Below are positions 18,355 to 28,378 of a stretch of DNA of 64,000 nt, piece after piece. Position numbers and translations under genes: made by a program. Under the pieces are notes generated by a model. The model was not told the DNA's origin and ran no database searches. It saw only the letters and a program-made list of their open reading frames with translations. Numbering within the stretch: the first letter of the stretch is position 1; each line of letters begins with the position of its first letter. This DNA comes from RFSX01 sp964567435 (GTDB lineage: Bacteria; Bacteroidota; Bacteroidia; Chitinophagales; Saprospiraceae), in the NCBI GenBank assembly GCA_964567435.1, contig CAZMMQ010000010.1, forward strand, positions 24,233-88,232, read 5' to 3'.

Positions 18355-20232
18355 TTATTTGCGCCTTTTCTTTTTTGCTGTCACATTGGTTTTTGACTTT
18401 TGGAGTTCTTGTTGCTGCTTCATGGCTTCCTCCAATCTAGACTGGAAACCACCTTTCTTTTTCGGTTTGTTTTTTTGAGTTTCAAGCTCCAGCCTGAGCT
18501 TATCATCATCGAAGACAAATTTCTTGGTGATCACGGTTTGGGCTATATTGAACATGTTGCTGAAAAACATATACACAGTCAGACCGGATGCATAATTATT
18601 GAAGAAGAATAAGAAAGTAATCGGCATGATATACTGTATGTATTTCATTGCAGGGTTTGCAGACATATCCATGTGTCTCATATTATAGTATGAGTAGATT
18701 ATGGTAGTGACGGCCCATAGCAGAGTAAATAAACTGATATGTGATCCAAAGGCAGGTAATTCAAACGGCAATCTGGCAATGACATCAAAAGAAGAAAGAT
18801 CTGTCGCCCACAAAAATGACTCTTGTCTAAAGGTAATACTGGCCGGAAAGAATCTGAAAAGGGCATACCATATTGGCATCTGCACAATCATCGGTAAGCA
18901 GCCTCCAAGAGGACTCACTCCATATTCCCTATACATCTTCATCGTCTCCATCTGCACTTTTTGGTTGTCATCAGGAAATTTCTCCCTTAACCCTGCAATC
19001 TCCGGTTTGAGCAATCCCATTTTTGCTTGAGAGTGCAACATTTTATACATCAAAGGATACAGAATCATCTTGATTATAAAAATGAGGACAATAATCACGA
19101 TACCTTTACTTCCTATAAACTTGGATAACCAATTGAATGAGGGCCTTATAAGCCACCTATTGATTGTGCCGAATATGGATCGTCCAAAAGGAATGATTTG
19201 CTCTAACGAATTATCAAATGCTAATAATTGATTGAATTCATTAGGACCTATATATATACTCGACTCTATAGATTCCTGATTTGTGAAGTCTAAGGCATAT
19301 TCATATTCAGTCTTTATGATTTTGAGAGTTGGATTATCCTTTTCTGTGGCAACGGTCTCAAACCGTCCATTCTCCATTTTTTTATTCTTCGCAATAATCG
19401 AGGTATTGAAAAACTGGTTGACATGGGATACCCATTCTACAGGGTTTTTTACTTCTTCTGTATCATCACCTCTACAGTTACAATAATCTGAAGTCTCATC
19501 AGTCTCCCTGAAGTATACAGTCGAATAATATTTTTCAAAATTTGTATTGAGTTCTATTCTATCAAGGTAATTATGCCACCTGAATTTCATTTTACCTGCA
19601 GATTGATCTAACATATTAGCCATACCTATCAGTTGTAGGCTATGGTCCAAGGTATAGCTATCAGGATTTAAAACATACTTCTGTACAATCGCCTGACCAC
19701 CTCCAAGACTCGCGGTCATTGTGATCGTATTACCACTTATACTAGGGCTAAAGTTGAGATTTGCCGTACTTATATTTCCATGACTCCTTGTAGGGATAAA
19801 GTATTCAAAACTGTTCTTTTCATTCTCCATTAGATAGAGAGGATTCTCCTGCTGCTCATAGTTTTCATCTTCAGTCAGCTTGACGAATTCTTTGAGAAGG
19901 GCTTTTTTGATTACACCACCTTTAGAATCAAAAGTGACTTTTAGATGCTTATTCTCCAGCACCCCTTCTTGCGATTCGCCGGTCATGGCAGCTGCAAAGG
20001 ACCCATAAGTGTTGGTCGCCTTAGCCATAGCAACAGAGTCCGAGGCGTTAAGCGTCGTTTGTTGTTGTACTTGCTTTGTCGTATTGAGAGGCTCTACCAA
20101 CTCCGCTTGAGCAATAGAGTCTTGTATAATTTGTTGTCGGGCTATCTGTTCTTTGCTTGGTGCGGTCAAATACCAATATCCAACAAACAAAATGAATAAA
20201 AGCAGTAGGCCTATACGTTGCGACTTTTCCAT
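18355..20232 (-). CDS. yidC: Membrane protein insertase YidC
   Basis: YidC inserts and folds inner-membrane proteins with or without SecYEG. The start is set at the ATG at 20232 (MEKSQRIGLLLLFILFVGYW), giving 625 residues; an upstream in-frame extension of 29 residues lacks sense. The protein has the N-terminal anchor, a large periplasmic beta domain (about 60-350), and the conserved five-helix core: MYKMLHSQAKMGLLKPEI, PLGGCLPMIVQMPIWYALFRFFP and MPITFLFFFNNYASGLTVY. The tail is very basic (KKKGGFQSR..KKKRRK), as in YidC forms that bind ribosomes. A minus-strand promoter box lies about 60 bases upstream. Confidence 0.96.
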   Translation of the reverse strand: MEKSQRIGLLLLFILFVGYWYLTAPSKEQIARQQIIQDSIAQAELVEPLNTTKQVQQQTTLNASDSVAMAKATNTYGSFAAAMTGESQEGVLENKHLKVTFDSKGGVIKKALLKEFVKLTEDENYEQQENPLYLMENEKNSFEYFIPTRSHGNISTANLNFSPSISGNTITMTASLGGGQAIVQKYVLNPDSYTLDHSLQLIGMANMLDQSAGKMKFRWHNYLDRIELNTNFEKYYSTVYFRETDETSDYCNCRGDDTEEVKNPVEWVSHVNQFFNTSIIAKNKKMENGRFETVATEKDNPTLKIIKTEYEYALDFTNQESIESSIYIGPNEFNQLLAFDNSLEQIIPFGRSIFGTINRWLIRPSFNWLSKFIGSKGIVIIVLIFIIKMILYPLMYKMLHSQAKMGLLKPEIAGLREKFPDDNQKVQMETMKMYREYGVSPLGGCLPMIVQMPIWYALFRFFPASITFRQESFLWATDLSSFDVIARLPFELPAFGSHISLFTLLWAVTTIIYSYYNMRHMDMSANPAMKYIQYIMPITFLFFFNNYASGLTVYMFFSNMFNIAQTVITKKFVFDDDKLRLELETQKNKPKKKGGFQSRLEEAMKQQQELQKSKTNVTAKKKRRK

Positions 20233-20291
20233 TCGGGTACTTAATCTATTGCAGATAGCCACAATGTGCAGCCTATCTTGAAATAAGGTCG

Positions 20292-20299
20292 CAAAGGTA
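20292..20299 (-). promoter_or_regulatory. -7 promoter box (TACCTTTG) for yidC-gpsA
   Basis: Exact TAnnTTTG match on the minus strand about 60 bases upstream of the chosen yidC ATG; it also argues that the earlier, longer yidC start is not used in a longer leader. No clear -33 element. Confidence 0.45.
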
Positions 20300-20369
20300 C
20301 AATTTTGTATATAAGACACTAGTATTCATCTATATATGCTCAGAAGAATCTGACGAATTAATCCTAGGA

Positions 20370-20400
20370 TTGGATGGAGTCGGCGTATATCATAAGTTTG
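20370..20400 (+). promoter_or_regulatory. Promoter: TTG, 20-base spacer, TAAGTTTG
   Basis: TTG at 20370-20372 and the -7 box TAAGTTTG at 20393-20400 are separated by 20 bases, a good fit to Bacteroidota promoters. The start point would fall around 20407, just at the ATG at 20409. It therefore supports the ATG rather than the TTG at 20370 as the start of the oxidoreductase. Confidence 0.45.
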
Positions 20401-20408
20401 CACTTCTA

Positions 20409-21968
20409 ATGGAAGAACTAGAAATTAAGGTATTACCGGAGCGACTTAATGATAAAAACTATATCATGAACCAGGTATATCGGACCCTCAAACTGAAAAG
20501 GGACGAAAACCTAAGCTTCAAAATCATTAAGAAATCTATAGATGCTCGTAAAGGACGGCCCAAATATTTATTGAAACTAAGGATAGGAACTTTCTATGAA
20601 TTGGAGGCAAAGGACGACTTGGTCTATGGCCCCTTCTTAAATGTTAACTCCAAACCAGAGGTGATTATAATAGGAGCTGGACCTGCCGGGTATTTTGCAG
20701 CCTTAGAATGCCTAGAGTCAGGGCTGAAACCTATAGTACTTGAACGAGGGAAGGATGTCAGAGAACGGCGGCGAGATTTGAGAGCTATACAGCAGTTTGG
20801 TGTAGTCAATCCTAATAGTAATTACTGCTTTGGTGAGGGCGGAGCAGGGACGTATTCAGATGGTAAGCTCTATACACGATCAAAGAAACGTGGAAAAATT
20901 CTCAAGACTTTGCAGATTTTGGTTGATCATGGAGCACAATCAGATATCTTGGTAGATGCCCATCCTCATATTGGTAGTAATCAACTGCCCAAGATTATCA
21001 GTAATATCCGAGCAACGATTGTCAATCATGGTGGAGAAGTCAGATTCGGCAGTTTGGTTACTGATCTAATCATTAAAGGAGGACAGTGCAAAGGAGTTAT
21101 TGTTGATGAAAAAGAAGAAATTCTGGCGAGCCAAGTTATTCTAGCTACAGGCCATTCTGCCAGAATGGTATTTAGAATGTTAGATAGACTAAAGGTCAGT
21201 CTCGAACCCAAGCCGTTTGCCATAGGTGTCAGAATTGAGCATCCCCAGCCATTGATTGATGAAATTCAATATGGTCAATATCCTAGAGAAGAGAACCTAC
21301 CAGCAGCATCTTACAAACTCGTGACACAGGTATCTGGTTGTGGTGTCTTTTCTTTCTGTATGTGTCCTGGAGGGCTAATCGTACCTGCTGCAACAGCACC
21401 TGGTGAGCTGGTTGTCAACGGTATGAGCCTTTCTAAAAGAGATTCTCCTTTTGCAAATTCGGGTATCGTCACGGCAATCGAGACTGAGGAGTTAAGAGCA
21501 AGAGGATATACAGGAGTTTTTGGCAATTTGGAATTCCAACAGCAGATAGAGCAACAAATTTTTCAGCATGGAGATGGGTCTCAGAAAGCACCAGCTCAAA
21601 ATCTCATTGACTTCGTTAATGGACAGGACATGATTGATATTTCTGATAGCTCCTATATACCTGGTCTGTATAGAGCACCGTTACATGAATTAATCCCAGA
21701 CTTCATTTACAATAGACTTAAGGAAGGTTTACTGGCTTTTTCTCGAAAAATGAATGGATATTTTACAGATGAAGCACATGTAGTAGCTGTGGAAAGTAGG
21801 ACAAGTTCGCCTGTAAGAATTCCAAGAAACCCAAGTTCTTTGCAACATCCTCAGGTCAAAAATCTATACCCATGTGGAGAGGGTGCAGGATATGCAGGTG
21901 GTATATTATCTGCAGCAATGGATGGACAAAGGGTGGTGAAAGCTATCGCTGCGGCATTAAAAGTTTAA
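20409..21968 (+). CDS. FAD-dependent oxidoreductase (COG2509-like)
   Basis: This 519-residue flavoprotein belongs to a widespread group of uncharacterised FAD-dependent dehydrogenases. After an N-terminal alpha/beta domain (residues 1-80) comes the dinucleotide-binding motif VIIIGAGPAGYFAALECLESG with the acidic end LERG (about 83-115), then NYCFGEGGAGTYSDGKLYTR, a second half with ILATGHSARMVF, and the C-terminal FAD-closing segment NLYPCGEGAGYAGGILSAAMDG. The substrate is unknown. The ATG at 20409 is chosen over an upstream TTG because a promoter-like pair ends just before it. It stands alone, divergent from yidC. Confidence 0.88.
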   Translation: MEELEIKVLPERLNDKNYIMNQVYRTLKLKRDENLSFKIIKKSIDARKGRPKYLLKLRIGTFYELEAKDDLVYGPFLNVNSKPEVIIIGAGPAGYFAALECLESGLKPIVLERGKDVRERRRDLRAIQQFGVVNPNSNYCFGEGGAGTYSDGKLYTRSKKRGKILKTLQILVDHGAQSDILVDAHPHIGSNQLPKIISNIRATIVNHGGEVRFGSLVTDLIIKGGQCKGVIVDEKEEILASQVILATGHSARMVFRMLDRLKVSLEPKPFAIGVRIEHPQPLIDEIQYGQYPREENLPAASYKLVTQVSGCGVFSFCMCPGGLIVPAATAPGELVVNGMSLSKRDSPFANSGIVTAIETEELRARGYTGVFGNLEFQQQIEQQIFQHGDGSQKAPAQNLIDFVNGQDMIDISDSSYIPGLYRAPLHELIPDFIYNRLKEGLLAFSRKMNGYFTDEAHVVAVESRTSSPVRIPRNPSSLQHPQVKNLYPCGEGAGYAGGILSAAMDGQRVVKAIAAALKV

Positions 21969-22022
21969 CACAAATTGTAATTTTAATTTCTTGCTATTAA
22001 CACAACATGGCACCTATATTGA

Positions 22023-22583
22023 ATGGATAAGAAGAAAGACAAGTATATTCATTATCTAAAAGTCAATGACTCTCAGGGCATTAAGGAGATATATGATACA
22101 TATTTGCCTAGAATAGAATCTATTATAGGAGGAATGGGTGGCAGTAAAGATGAGGCTTGGGAGATATTTCAAGAAAGCCTAATTGTCATTCTAAATAGGA
22201 TCCAAAGTCCTGATTTTCAGTTAAGTAGCTCCTTTTACACCTTCTTGGTAAGTATATGTAAATTCAAGTGGTTCAACGAATCGAAGAAAAAATATAAAAA
22301 TAACGTAACCATCGACAATGAAAAGACATTAAAAGATGACCAAGACATTTTGCAGACAATAATGAAAGTTGAGAGATTTGATTTATATAAGCAAAAGCTA
22401 GAAGAATTGGGTGGAGAGTGTCAGAGTTTACTAGAACTCTACTTTGATAAAGTGTCCATGCGTGAGATTGCAATAAGATTAGGCCTTAATTCTGAAAATG
22501 CTGCAAAACAAAAAAAATATAAGTGCCAGAAAAAACTTATTGAAATGATTAAGAATGATAGTAAATTCGGACAACTGCTATGA
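22023..22583 (+). CDS. Sigma-70 family (ECF-type) RNA polymerase sigma factor
   Basis: The 186-residue protein has the two-domain ECF layout: a region 2 with DEAWEIFQESLIVILNRI (residues about 40-60; the DE..E.FQE pattern that binds the -10 element and core) and SSFYTFLVSICKFKW, then a region 4 helix-turn-helix, YFDKVSMREIAIRLGLNSENAAKQKKYKCQKKL (about 135-168). The start ATG at 22023 gives a typical ECF N-terminus. It overlaps the next gene by four bases (ATGA), and with the following two genes forms a sigma / membrane TPR / CHAT-protease unit. Confidence 0.88.
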   Translation: MDKKKDKYIHYLKVNDSQGIKEIYDTYLPRIESIIGGMGGSKDEAWEIFQESLIVILNRIQSPDFQLSSSFYTFLVSICKFKWFNESKKKYKNNVTIDNEKTLKDDQDILQTIMKVERFDLYKQKLEELGGECQSLLELYFDKVSMREIAIRLGLNSENAAKQKKYKCQKKLIEMIKNDSKFGQLL

Positions 22584-23332
22584 ACCACAGCGATATTAAC
22601 AAGTATGCACTAATAGATAAGTACCTTGCTGGGGGCATGACTCCTAATGAACTGGATAGTTTCAAGGCTTTTCTACAAAGTGATAAAGATTTTACGGCTG
22701 AGTTGAATATCATCTCAGAACTACAAGAAGCATCACGCTTTGATATATTGCAATCTGACCTTCGTGATACTTTGTCTAAAATTAGAGCCAATGATGTTAA
22801 TGTTACACAAAGCGCACCAAAGAATGCATCTAATAACTTAGTCTACAAAGTACTAGGAGGCCTTGTTCTACTATTTGTGGCCATGTACTTTGTGATGCAA
22901 TTGATGTCGTCAACCACAGGATTAGACAAAACTCCAGATTTAACTCAGTATGCTTACGTTGAGCCTCTTGATTTAATTACTAAGAGTAATGGTGTAGATG
23001 TCTCTCAGATGCAGACACTATTCAATGATGGCGAATATAACGCAGCAATGCCATTGATTAACGCATTCCTGAGTGATAATCCTAGAGATTTAGATGTCTT
23101 ACTTGCAAAGGGTGTGGCTCAGACTGAGTTAGGGCAATATAAAGCAGCTCACCAGACATATCTTCAGATTCAAGCTATGGGTCCGAGAGTTAAGAAGTAT
23201 CTATGGTTCGATGCGTTGTGTTATGTTAAGGAAGGAAATACAGAAAAGGCTAAGACGTTATTGCAAAAAATTGTGACAGAGAAATCTTACAACCATGCAG
23301 ATGCAAGTCGCCTACTAATGAACCTGAATTAA
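22580..23332 (+). CDS. Single-pass membrane TPR protein, putative anti-sigma factor
   Basis: This 250-residue protein has an N-terminal cytoplasmic part (residues 1-85) with IDKYLAGGMTPNELDSFKAFL, the pattern shared by Bacteroidota anti-sigma-like proteins, a single transmembrane helix (about 89-109), and a C-terminal part (about 140-250) of tetratricopeptide-like repeats (LLAKGVAQTELGQYKAAHQTYLQI). The start codon overlaps the sigma factor stop, the classic arrangement of sigma/anti-sigma pairs. No zinc-binding HxxxCxxC motif is present, so it is not a ZAS-type anti-sigma. The anti-sigma role is inferred from position and topology. Confidence 0.75.
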   Translation: MNHSDINKYALIDKYLAGGMTPNELDSFKAFLQSDKDFTAELNIISELQEASRFDILQSDLRDTLSKIRANDVNVTQSAPKNASNNLVYKVLGGLVLLFVAMYFVMQLMSSTTGLDKTPDLTQYAYVEPLDLITKSNGVDVSQMQTLFNDGEYNAAMPLINAFLSDNPRDLDVLLAKGVAQTELGQYKAAHQTYLQIQAMGPRVKKYLWFDALCYVKEGNTEKAKTLLQKIVTEKSYNHADASRLLMNLN

Positions 23333-23356
23333 ATTATGTTAATGTAAGAACTCATC

Positions 23357-26092
23357 TTGAAATCATTATACCTCATCCTTTTTATCTGTCTGACTCCCTT
23401 TGTTATTATAGGGCAGAATAAAGATGCGAGGCAAGCTATAGAAGACGCATTAACTCAATACGAAACCTTAGACAACGATCCCCAACTACTTCTTTTAGAA
23501 CGAAGCCTTCAGAAGTCAGAAGAGCAACTTGGTAAGATAGATACTACAACTACCAAGGTCTATAATTCATTATCGAAGTGGCATAATAAAAATAACAACT
23601 ATAAGCAAGCGCTAAACTTTGCAGTGAAGCATCACGCCACAGTTAAGGAATTAGGAGTGGACATTGATGAAGAAGTTAAGGCTACAACTGCGGTAGGTGG
23701 TATTCTTACCAAGATGTATAATTTTATAGAGGCTGAGAGGTATTATACGATGAGTATGGAATTGTTAGATGATTACAACCATCCTCTTAATTACTATAAT
23801 TACAAAGGCATGTCCAGAGTGCTTTTGTCTAAAGGAGATTACAACTTATTAATTGCCCACGCCAGACATGCTTATGAGTTAGCTGAAAATTCTGATCAGC
23901 AATGTGAAGTTCTGCATCTTGAACTTAATGGTCATGCTAGAATAGGTGATTTGGAGGAAGCAGACAAAACGTTGTCCAAAATACTTTTCAAAGCAAACAA
24001 GGATAACCTTGTCTACCATTTGGGTAGAGCTTATTCGCATAAAGGTTGGCTTAATAATATTAAGGGACGGAGCAACACGAAAAAGAATGCGCAACTCTCC
24101 AAGTCTCAATTCCAACAATCGATTAATTATTATGAGACGAGTATCGATTATCTGCGAAAGAGTAAAGACAATAGAGCGGAATCACCTATAGTTTGGGCTT
24201 ATACAAATATTAGCAATCAGTATAGAAATCTGAATAAAGCTGAATTAGCAATTAAATATGCTAAGCGAGCTGTAGATGAGCATGAGAAAATTTCAGGTGC
24301 ACCTTATTCTCCTGCCTATGCATTCACTTATTATAATCTGGCTACTAAATATACCTGGCAAAAGGATTATGAATCTGCAATCAGACATCAGCAAAATGCC
24401 ATAAAGTGTTTACTTGGTGATGATAGCTTTTCCGATTCACGAGCTGCAATACCCAAGGAAAAACTTTACAAAGTAGGCATCAAATGGCGATTACTTAATT
24501 CTTTGAAGGAGAAAGCCATAAGTTATGCTCATCTATATCTCAAACATAAAAACAAGGCAGATGCCGAAAGTGCAGAACGTCATCTAGCTACAGCAGTAGA
24601 TTTGATAGATTTAATGAGAGGTGAGTTAACCACTGATAATACCAAAGTGTATTGGAGGTCTAGAACTAGGTCCATATACGATACTGCTATAGAGATTTCA
24701 GTATGGCTGGGTAATAAAGAAAAAGTCCTGAAGTACATGGAGAAAAGTCGTTCATTGCTTCTATTAGATGAGTTGAATCATAAAGATGCTATGTCTTTCA
24801 TACCTGAAAGATTGTCAGAAAGAGAGAGAGAGCTTAGACAAGCATTTGCTGATTCAGATGAAGGAGATGTAGCGCATTTTAAAGTCTACATAGAATACCT
24901 GGATTCAATTAAAACTGCTTTCCCATCATACTACAAATATAAGTTTGACATAGAAGCACCAACTCTTAAAGAAGTACAGAACTCAATGTTGGATGATTCT
25001 ACTCAAATTATTAATTACCAGATTACTCCTGACAGCCTTTTTATTCTAAATATTACGAATAAAGGGAGTGAGCTTATTACTAGTCCAAGGCCAAAGTCTT
25101 TAGAAGAAGATGTATCCAGAATGCTCACTTATTTAAATAATAAAGACAGTCTGGAATACCAACATCACTTTCTTGATTTTGTTGGGTTATCTCAGAAGCT
25201 ATATGGAAAATTATACGGGGATATTAGAGATAGGAGAAAGAATGTCATCATCATAGGAGATGGTATTATCGACTATGTGCCTTTTGATGTATTGGTAAGT
25301 GAGGTTTCAGATCAGAAACCTAGATATCTTATTCAGGATTATATTTTTAGTGTAGTGCCATCATTGACTATTCTACAGAAGGTTGAGGATAAAAGAGATT
25401 TTGACAACTTGCTTTTAGTTAGTCCAGAAGAGTATGATAAACTCGGACTACAAAAATTAAAACAAAGTGAGGAAGAAAAGAGAGCTCTTGAACGTTATTC
25501 GGATACCCGACACTTGTCCTTAGATGAAGCCACTTTCCAACAATTCTCTAAAGTAAGTGGAGATTATGATGTTATACACTTCACCACACATAGTGGCTTG
25601 GATGTAGTAACCAATAAGCCATGGATTGCATTTGCAGATGAGGTAGTTAGTCAGGATGACATCTATAAGATGCGACTAAGTGCCTCATTAGTGACGCTGA
25701 GTTCTTGTAAAAGTATTGATGGACAAGCACAGACGGGAGAAGGCGTCAATAGTTTGGCGAGAGCATTTCTTTTTGCAGACGCTTCTGCAGTAATAGGAAG
25801 TGCATGGAACTTGAATGAGATGGCAGGATTGGAAGTTATGAAAGACTTTTATAAATCTTTAAAAGACAATACTGAAAAGTCTGTCGCATTGAGACAAGCC
25901 AAGCTGAATTATATTAATTCAAATCCCTATAAGTCACCTTATTACTGGGCACCTCTGATACTTATAGGTGATCCTGCTAGTTTGGAAGTTTCTACTAAGC
26001 AAGCTAACCATTATCTGATTATACTTGCCATTATAGGTATGGTAGGATTGGTTTTTCTTTACAGAAAGTTTTCTAATCCTACTTTTGTGTAA
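23357..26092 (+). CDS. TPR-CHAT (caspase-like) protease, membrane anchored
   Basis: The 911-residue protein starts at a TTG (23357), since the signal-like MKSLYLILFICLTPFVIIGQ begins there and no earlier ATG exists. Residues about 25-440 are tetratricopeptide-like helical repeats. Residues about 590-870 are a CHAT domain (separase/caspase clan CD) with the catalytic histidine in HFTTHSGLD (H745) and cysteine in TLSSCKSIDG (C784), followed by the family motif GEGVNSLARAFLFADASAVIGSAWNLNE. A last hydrophobic helix (about 886-904) ends in a short positive tail, so the TPR and protease parts probably lie in the periplasm, held to the inner membrane at the C-terminus. It follows the anti-sigma-like gene by 24 bases. 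The substrate is unknown. Confidence 0.85.
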   Translation: MKSLYLILFICLTPFVIIGQNKDARQAIEDALTQYETLDNDPQLLLLERSLQKSEEQLGKIDTTTTKVYNSLSKWHNKNNNYKQALNFAVKHHATVKELGVDIDEEVKATTAVGGILTKMYNFIEAERYYTMSMELLDDYNHPLNYYNYKGMSRVLLSKGDYNLLIAHARHAYELAENSDQQCEVLHLELNGHARIGDLEEADKTLSKILFKANKDNLVYHLGRAYSHKGWLNNIKGRSNTKKNAQLSKSQFQQSINYYETSIDYLRKSKDNRAESPIVWAYTNISNQYRNLNKAELAIKYAKRAVDEHEKISGAPYSPAYAFTYYNLATKYTWQKDYESAIRHQQNAIKCLLGDDSFSDSRAAIPKEKLYKVGIKWRLLNSLKEKAISYAHLYLKHKNKADAESAERHLATAVDLIDLMRGELTTDNTKVYWRSRTRSIYDTAIEISVWLGNKEKVLKYMEKSRSLLLLDELNHKDAMSFIPERLSERERELRQAFADSDEGDVAHFKVYIEYLDSIKTAFPSYYKYKFDIEAPTLKEVQNSMLDDSTQIINYQITPDSLFILNITNKGSELITSPRPKSLEEDVSRMLTYLNNKDSLEYQHHFLDFVGLSQKLYGKLYGDIRDRRKNVIIIGDGIIDYVPFDVLVSEVSDQKPRYLIQDYIFSVVPSLTILQKVEDKRDFDNLLLVSPEEYDKLGLQKLKQSEEEKRALERYSDTRHLSLDEATFQQFSKVSGDYDVIHFTTHSGLDVVTNKPWIAFADEVVSQDDIYKMRLSASLVTLSSCKSIDGQAQTGEGVNSLARAFLFADASAVIGSAWNLNEMAGLEVMKDFYKSLKDNTEKSVALRQAKLNYINSNPYKSPYYWAPLILIGDPASLEVSTKQANHYLIILAIIGMVGLVFLYRKFSNPTFV

Positions 26093-26101
26093 GTTAAGTT
26101 T

Positions 26102-28378
26102 TTATTCGTCAAGAATTTGAAGACGGGTAAAGTCTAGCATGATTCTTTTTTCAGGGCTCTCTGAAATATCCAAAAATTTAATGGTAGCAATTTTTCTCTC
26201 ATCAATACTTATCACTTTACCTTTGCCAAACTTAAGGTGCATGACTAGTTGTCCCACTTTTATTAAAGACGAGTCACTTGGCTTAAAGTTTTCTGGCGGG
26301 GCAACTAAACCTTTGACTTTGGCCTTTCCTAGTTTTTTAAAATTACCAAGAATTTTAGGTTCTTTGAAGGATGGTTTTTTAGACACCATAATAGATGACT
26401 CCAAGTCGTGCTCAGAAATTTCTTCAAGGAATCTACTAGAATCATTAAAGCGCATATTTCCATATTGATATCGACTATTGGCATAAGTCAAGGTCAATAA
26501 TTCTTCTGCCCTAGTGATGGCTACATAAAACAATCGGCGTTCTTCATCTAGTTGGTCCGGCGAGGACAGTGACATGTATGAAGGAAATAAGTTCTCTTCG
26601 AGTCCAACAACAAATACAGACCTATATTCTAACCCTTTGGCAGCATGCACAGAAAGTAAAGTAATTGTATCCACATTATCTTTTTCCTCATCCGCATCAG
26701 TCATGAGCGAAATTGTTTGAAGAAAATTGGAAAGCGTTCTTTCTTGGTTATCAATATCCTCTCCTGGATCTAACACATCATCTTCAGTAAATTCCTGGAT
26801 GCCATCCAACAAGGCATTGATGTTATCCATTCTGTTCTGAGACTCAACAGTGTTTTCAGATTTAAGTAAATCGATTATGCCAGATTTTTTAGCAATGTTA
26901 AGTGCAGCTCTGTAAGCATTTTCATTCTTGGCTTGTTCTCGGCAATAGCTGATTATTCTTACAAAGTCTCCGACCTTCTTTTGAGCAGCATTGCTTAGTT
27001 TTATCATGGTCAGGCATTCCCAAATGGCTACATCATTATCTTCTGCTAGCTCTGTTAATTTTTGCATCGTAGTCTGTCCTATCCCTCTTCTAGGATAATT
27101 GATTATCCGCTTAAGTGCTTCGTCATCTTTCGAATTGACAGAGAGTCTTAGATAAGAGATGAGATCTTTAATCTCTTTCCTTTGATAGAAAGAGAGGCCC
27201 CCATAGATACGGTATGGAATATTTTTTCGCCGTAGATGTTCTTCAAATATCCTTGACTGAGCATTCGTCCTATATAGAACTGCAATGTCCTTATTGGCTA
27301 GATTGAACCTGTTTTTCTGTTCTATGATTAAATCTGCTACTCGCTTTCCTTCCTCATTATCTGTCATTGCCTTTATGACCTTAATCTTATTACCAGATGG
27401 CTTCTCTGTCCATATTTTTTTCTGAATCTGTCTCTGGTTAAACCCAATTACTTCGTTGGCTGCTGATACAATATGGCCTGTACTACGATAATTTTGTTCT
27501 AGTTTAAAAGTCTGGACTCCAGGAAAATCATGTTCGAACTGTAAAATATTTTCGATAGTTGCTCCTCTAAATGAATAGATGGATTGCGCATCATCTCCAA
27601 CAATGCAAATGTTATGATTACTGTCTGGATAAATCGAGAATAATTTCAGAATCTCATATTGTAGAAAATTAGTATCCTGAAACTCATCTACCATTAGGTG
27701 ACTAAACTGCCTTTGATATTTTTCTCTTACGTTCTCAGGATTGGTGTATAAAAGTTTGAAAGTCTGGAGTAGAAGATCGTCAAAATCCATGGCGCCAGAC
27801 CTTTTACACTTTGCCACATATTTTGCATAAATCTGGTGGGTCATTGGACGTTGATTCATTTTGTCCAATTCCATTAGCTCCGAATTTGTGATATAGGTTT
27901 TGGGGGTAATGAGATTGCTTTTAGCTGAGGAAATTCTTGATCTGATAGCACTAACATTGTATTGCTTGGTGTTCAGATTCATCGATTTGATAATTTCTCT
28001 CAAGACACTTTTTGTATCATCAGTATCGTATATAGAGAAATCATTAGGATAGCCAATTTTGTGTGCTTCTACCCTCAATATTCTAGCAAACAAGGAGTGG
28101 AAAGTGCCTGCCCATACTTTATATGCTGAGCCACCGACGACTTTTTCGATACGATCTTTCATTTCTCTTGCCGCCTTGTTGGTAAAGGTCAATGCAAGTA
28201 TGGCATATGGAGGTACACCACTCATCAATATATGAGCTATGCGATAAGTCAAGACTCTCGTTTTCCCAGACCCAGGTCCAGCAATAACCATAACTGGACC
28301 ATCAAGGGTAGTAACTGCTTGTCTTTGAACCTCGTTCAATGAGCTTAAGTAATCCTTATCCAAGCTAGTAATCTCCAT
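26102..28378 (-). CDS. pcrA: ATP-dependent DNA helicase, UvrD/PcrA type
   Basis: This SF1A 3'-5' helicase acts in DNA repair and in removing proteins from DNA. The start is placed at the ATG at 28378 (MEITSLDKDYLSSLNEVQRQ), 758 residues. The motifs are in order: Q-motif NEVQRQAV, Walker A GPGSGKT (about 33-39), AREMKDR, DEFQDTN, GDDAQSIYSFRGA, QNYRS, VHAAKGLEY and YVAITRAEELL. The C-terminal Tudor-like tail seen in PcrA/UvrD is present (VGQLVMHLKFGKGKVISID, to the end), which distinguishes it from RecB or AddA types. It is convergent with the CHAT gene, 9 bases apart. Confidence 0.93.
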   Translation of the reverse strand: MEITSLDKDYLSSLNEVQRQAVTTLDGPVMVIAGPGSGKTRVLTYRIAHILMSGVPPYAILALTFTNKAAREMKDRIEKVVGGSAYKVWAGTFHSLFARILRVEAHKIGYPNDFSIYDTDDTKSVLREIIKSMNLNTKQYNVSAIRSRISSAKSNLITPKTYITNSELMELDKMNQRPMTHQIYAKYVAKCKRSGAMDFDDLLLQTFKLLYTNPENVREKYQRQFSHLMVDEFQDTNFLQYEILKLFSIYPDSNHNICIVGDDAQSIYSFRGATIENILQFEHDFPGVQTFKLEQNYRSTGHIVSAANEVIGFNQRQIQKKIWTEKPSGNKIKVIKAMTDNEEGKRVADLIIEQKNRFNLANKDIAVLYRTNAQSRIFEEHLRRKNIPYRIYGGLSFYQRKEIKDLISYLRLSVNSKDDEALKRIINYPRRGIGQTTMQKLTELAEDNDVAIWECLTMIKLSNAAQKKVGDFVRIISYCREQAKNENAYRAALNIAKKSGIIDLLKSENTVESQNRMDNINALLDGIQEFTEDDVLDPGEDIDNQERTLSNFLQTISLMTDADEEKDNVDTITLLSVHAAKGLEYRSVFVVGLEENLFPSYMSLSSPDQLDEERRLFYVAITRAEELLTLTYANSRYQYGNMRFNDSSRFLEEISEHDLESSIMVSKKPSFKEPKILGNFKKLGKAKVKGLVAPPENFKPSDSSLIKVGQLVMHLKFGKGKVISIDERKIATIKFLDISESPEKRIMLDFTRLQILDE

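Noticed and set aside
20233..20319. 29-residue N-terminal extension of yidC
   Set aside because: It lies between the promoter box and the ATG and has no resemblance to YidC; the family anchor begins at the ATG at 20232.
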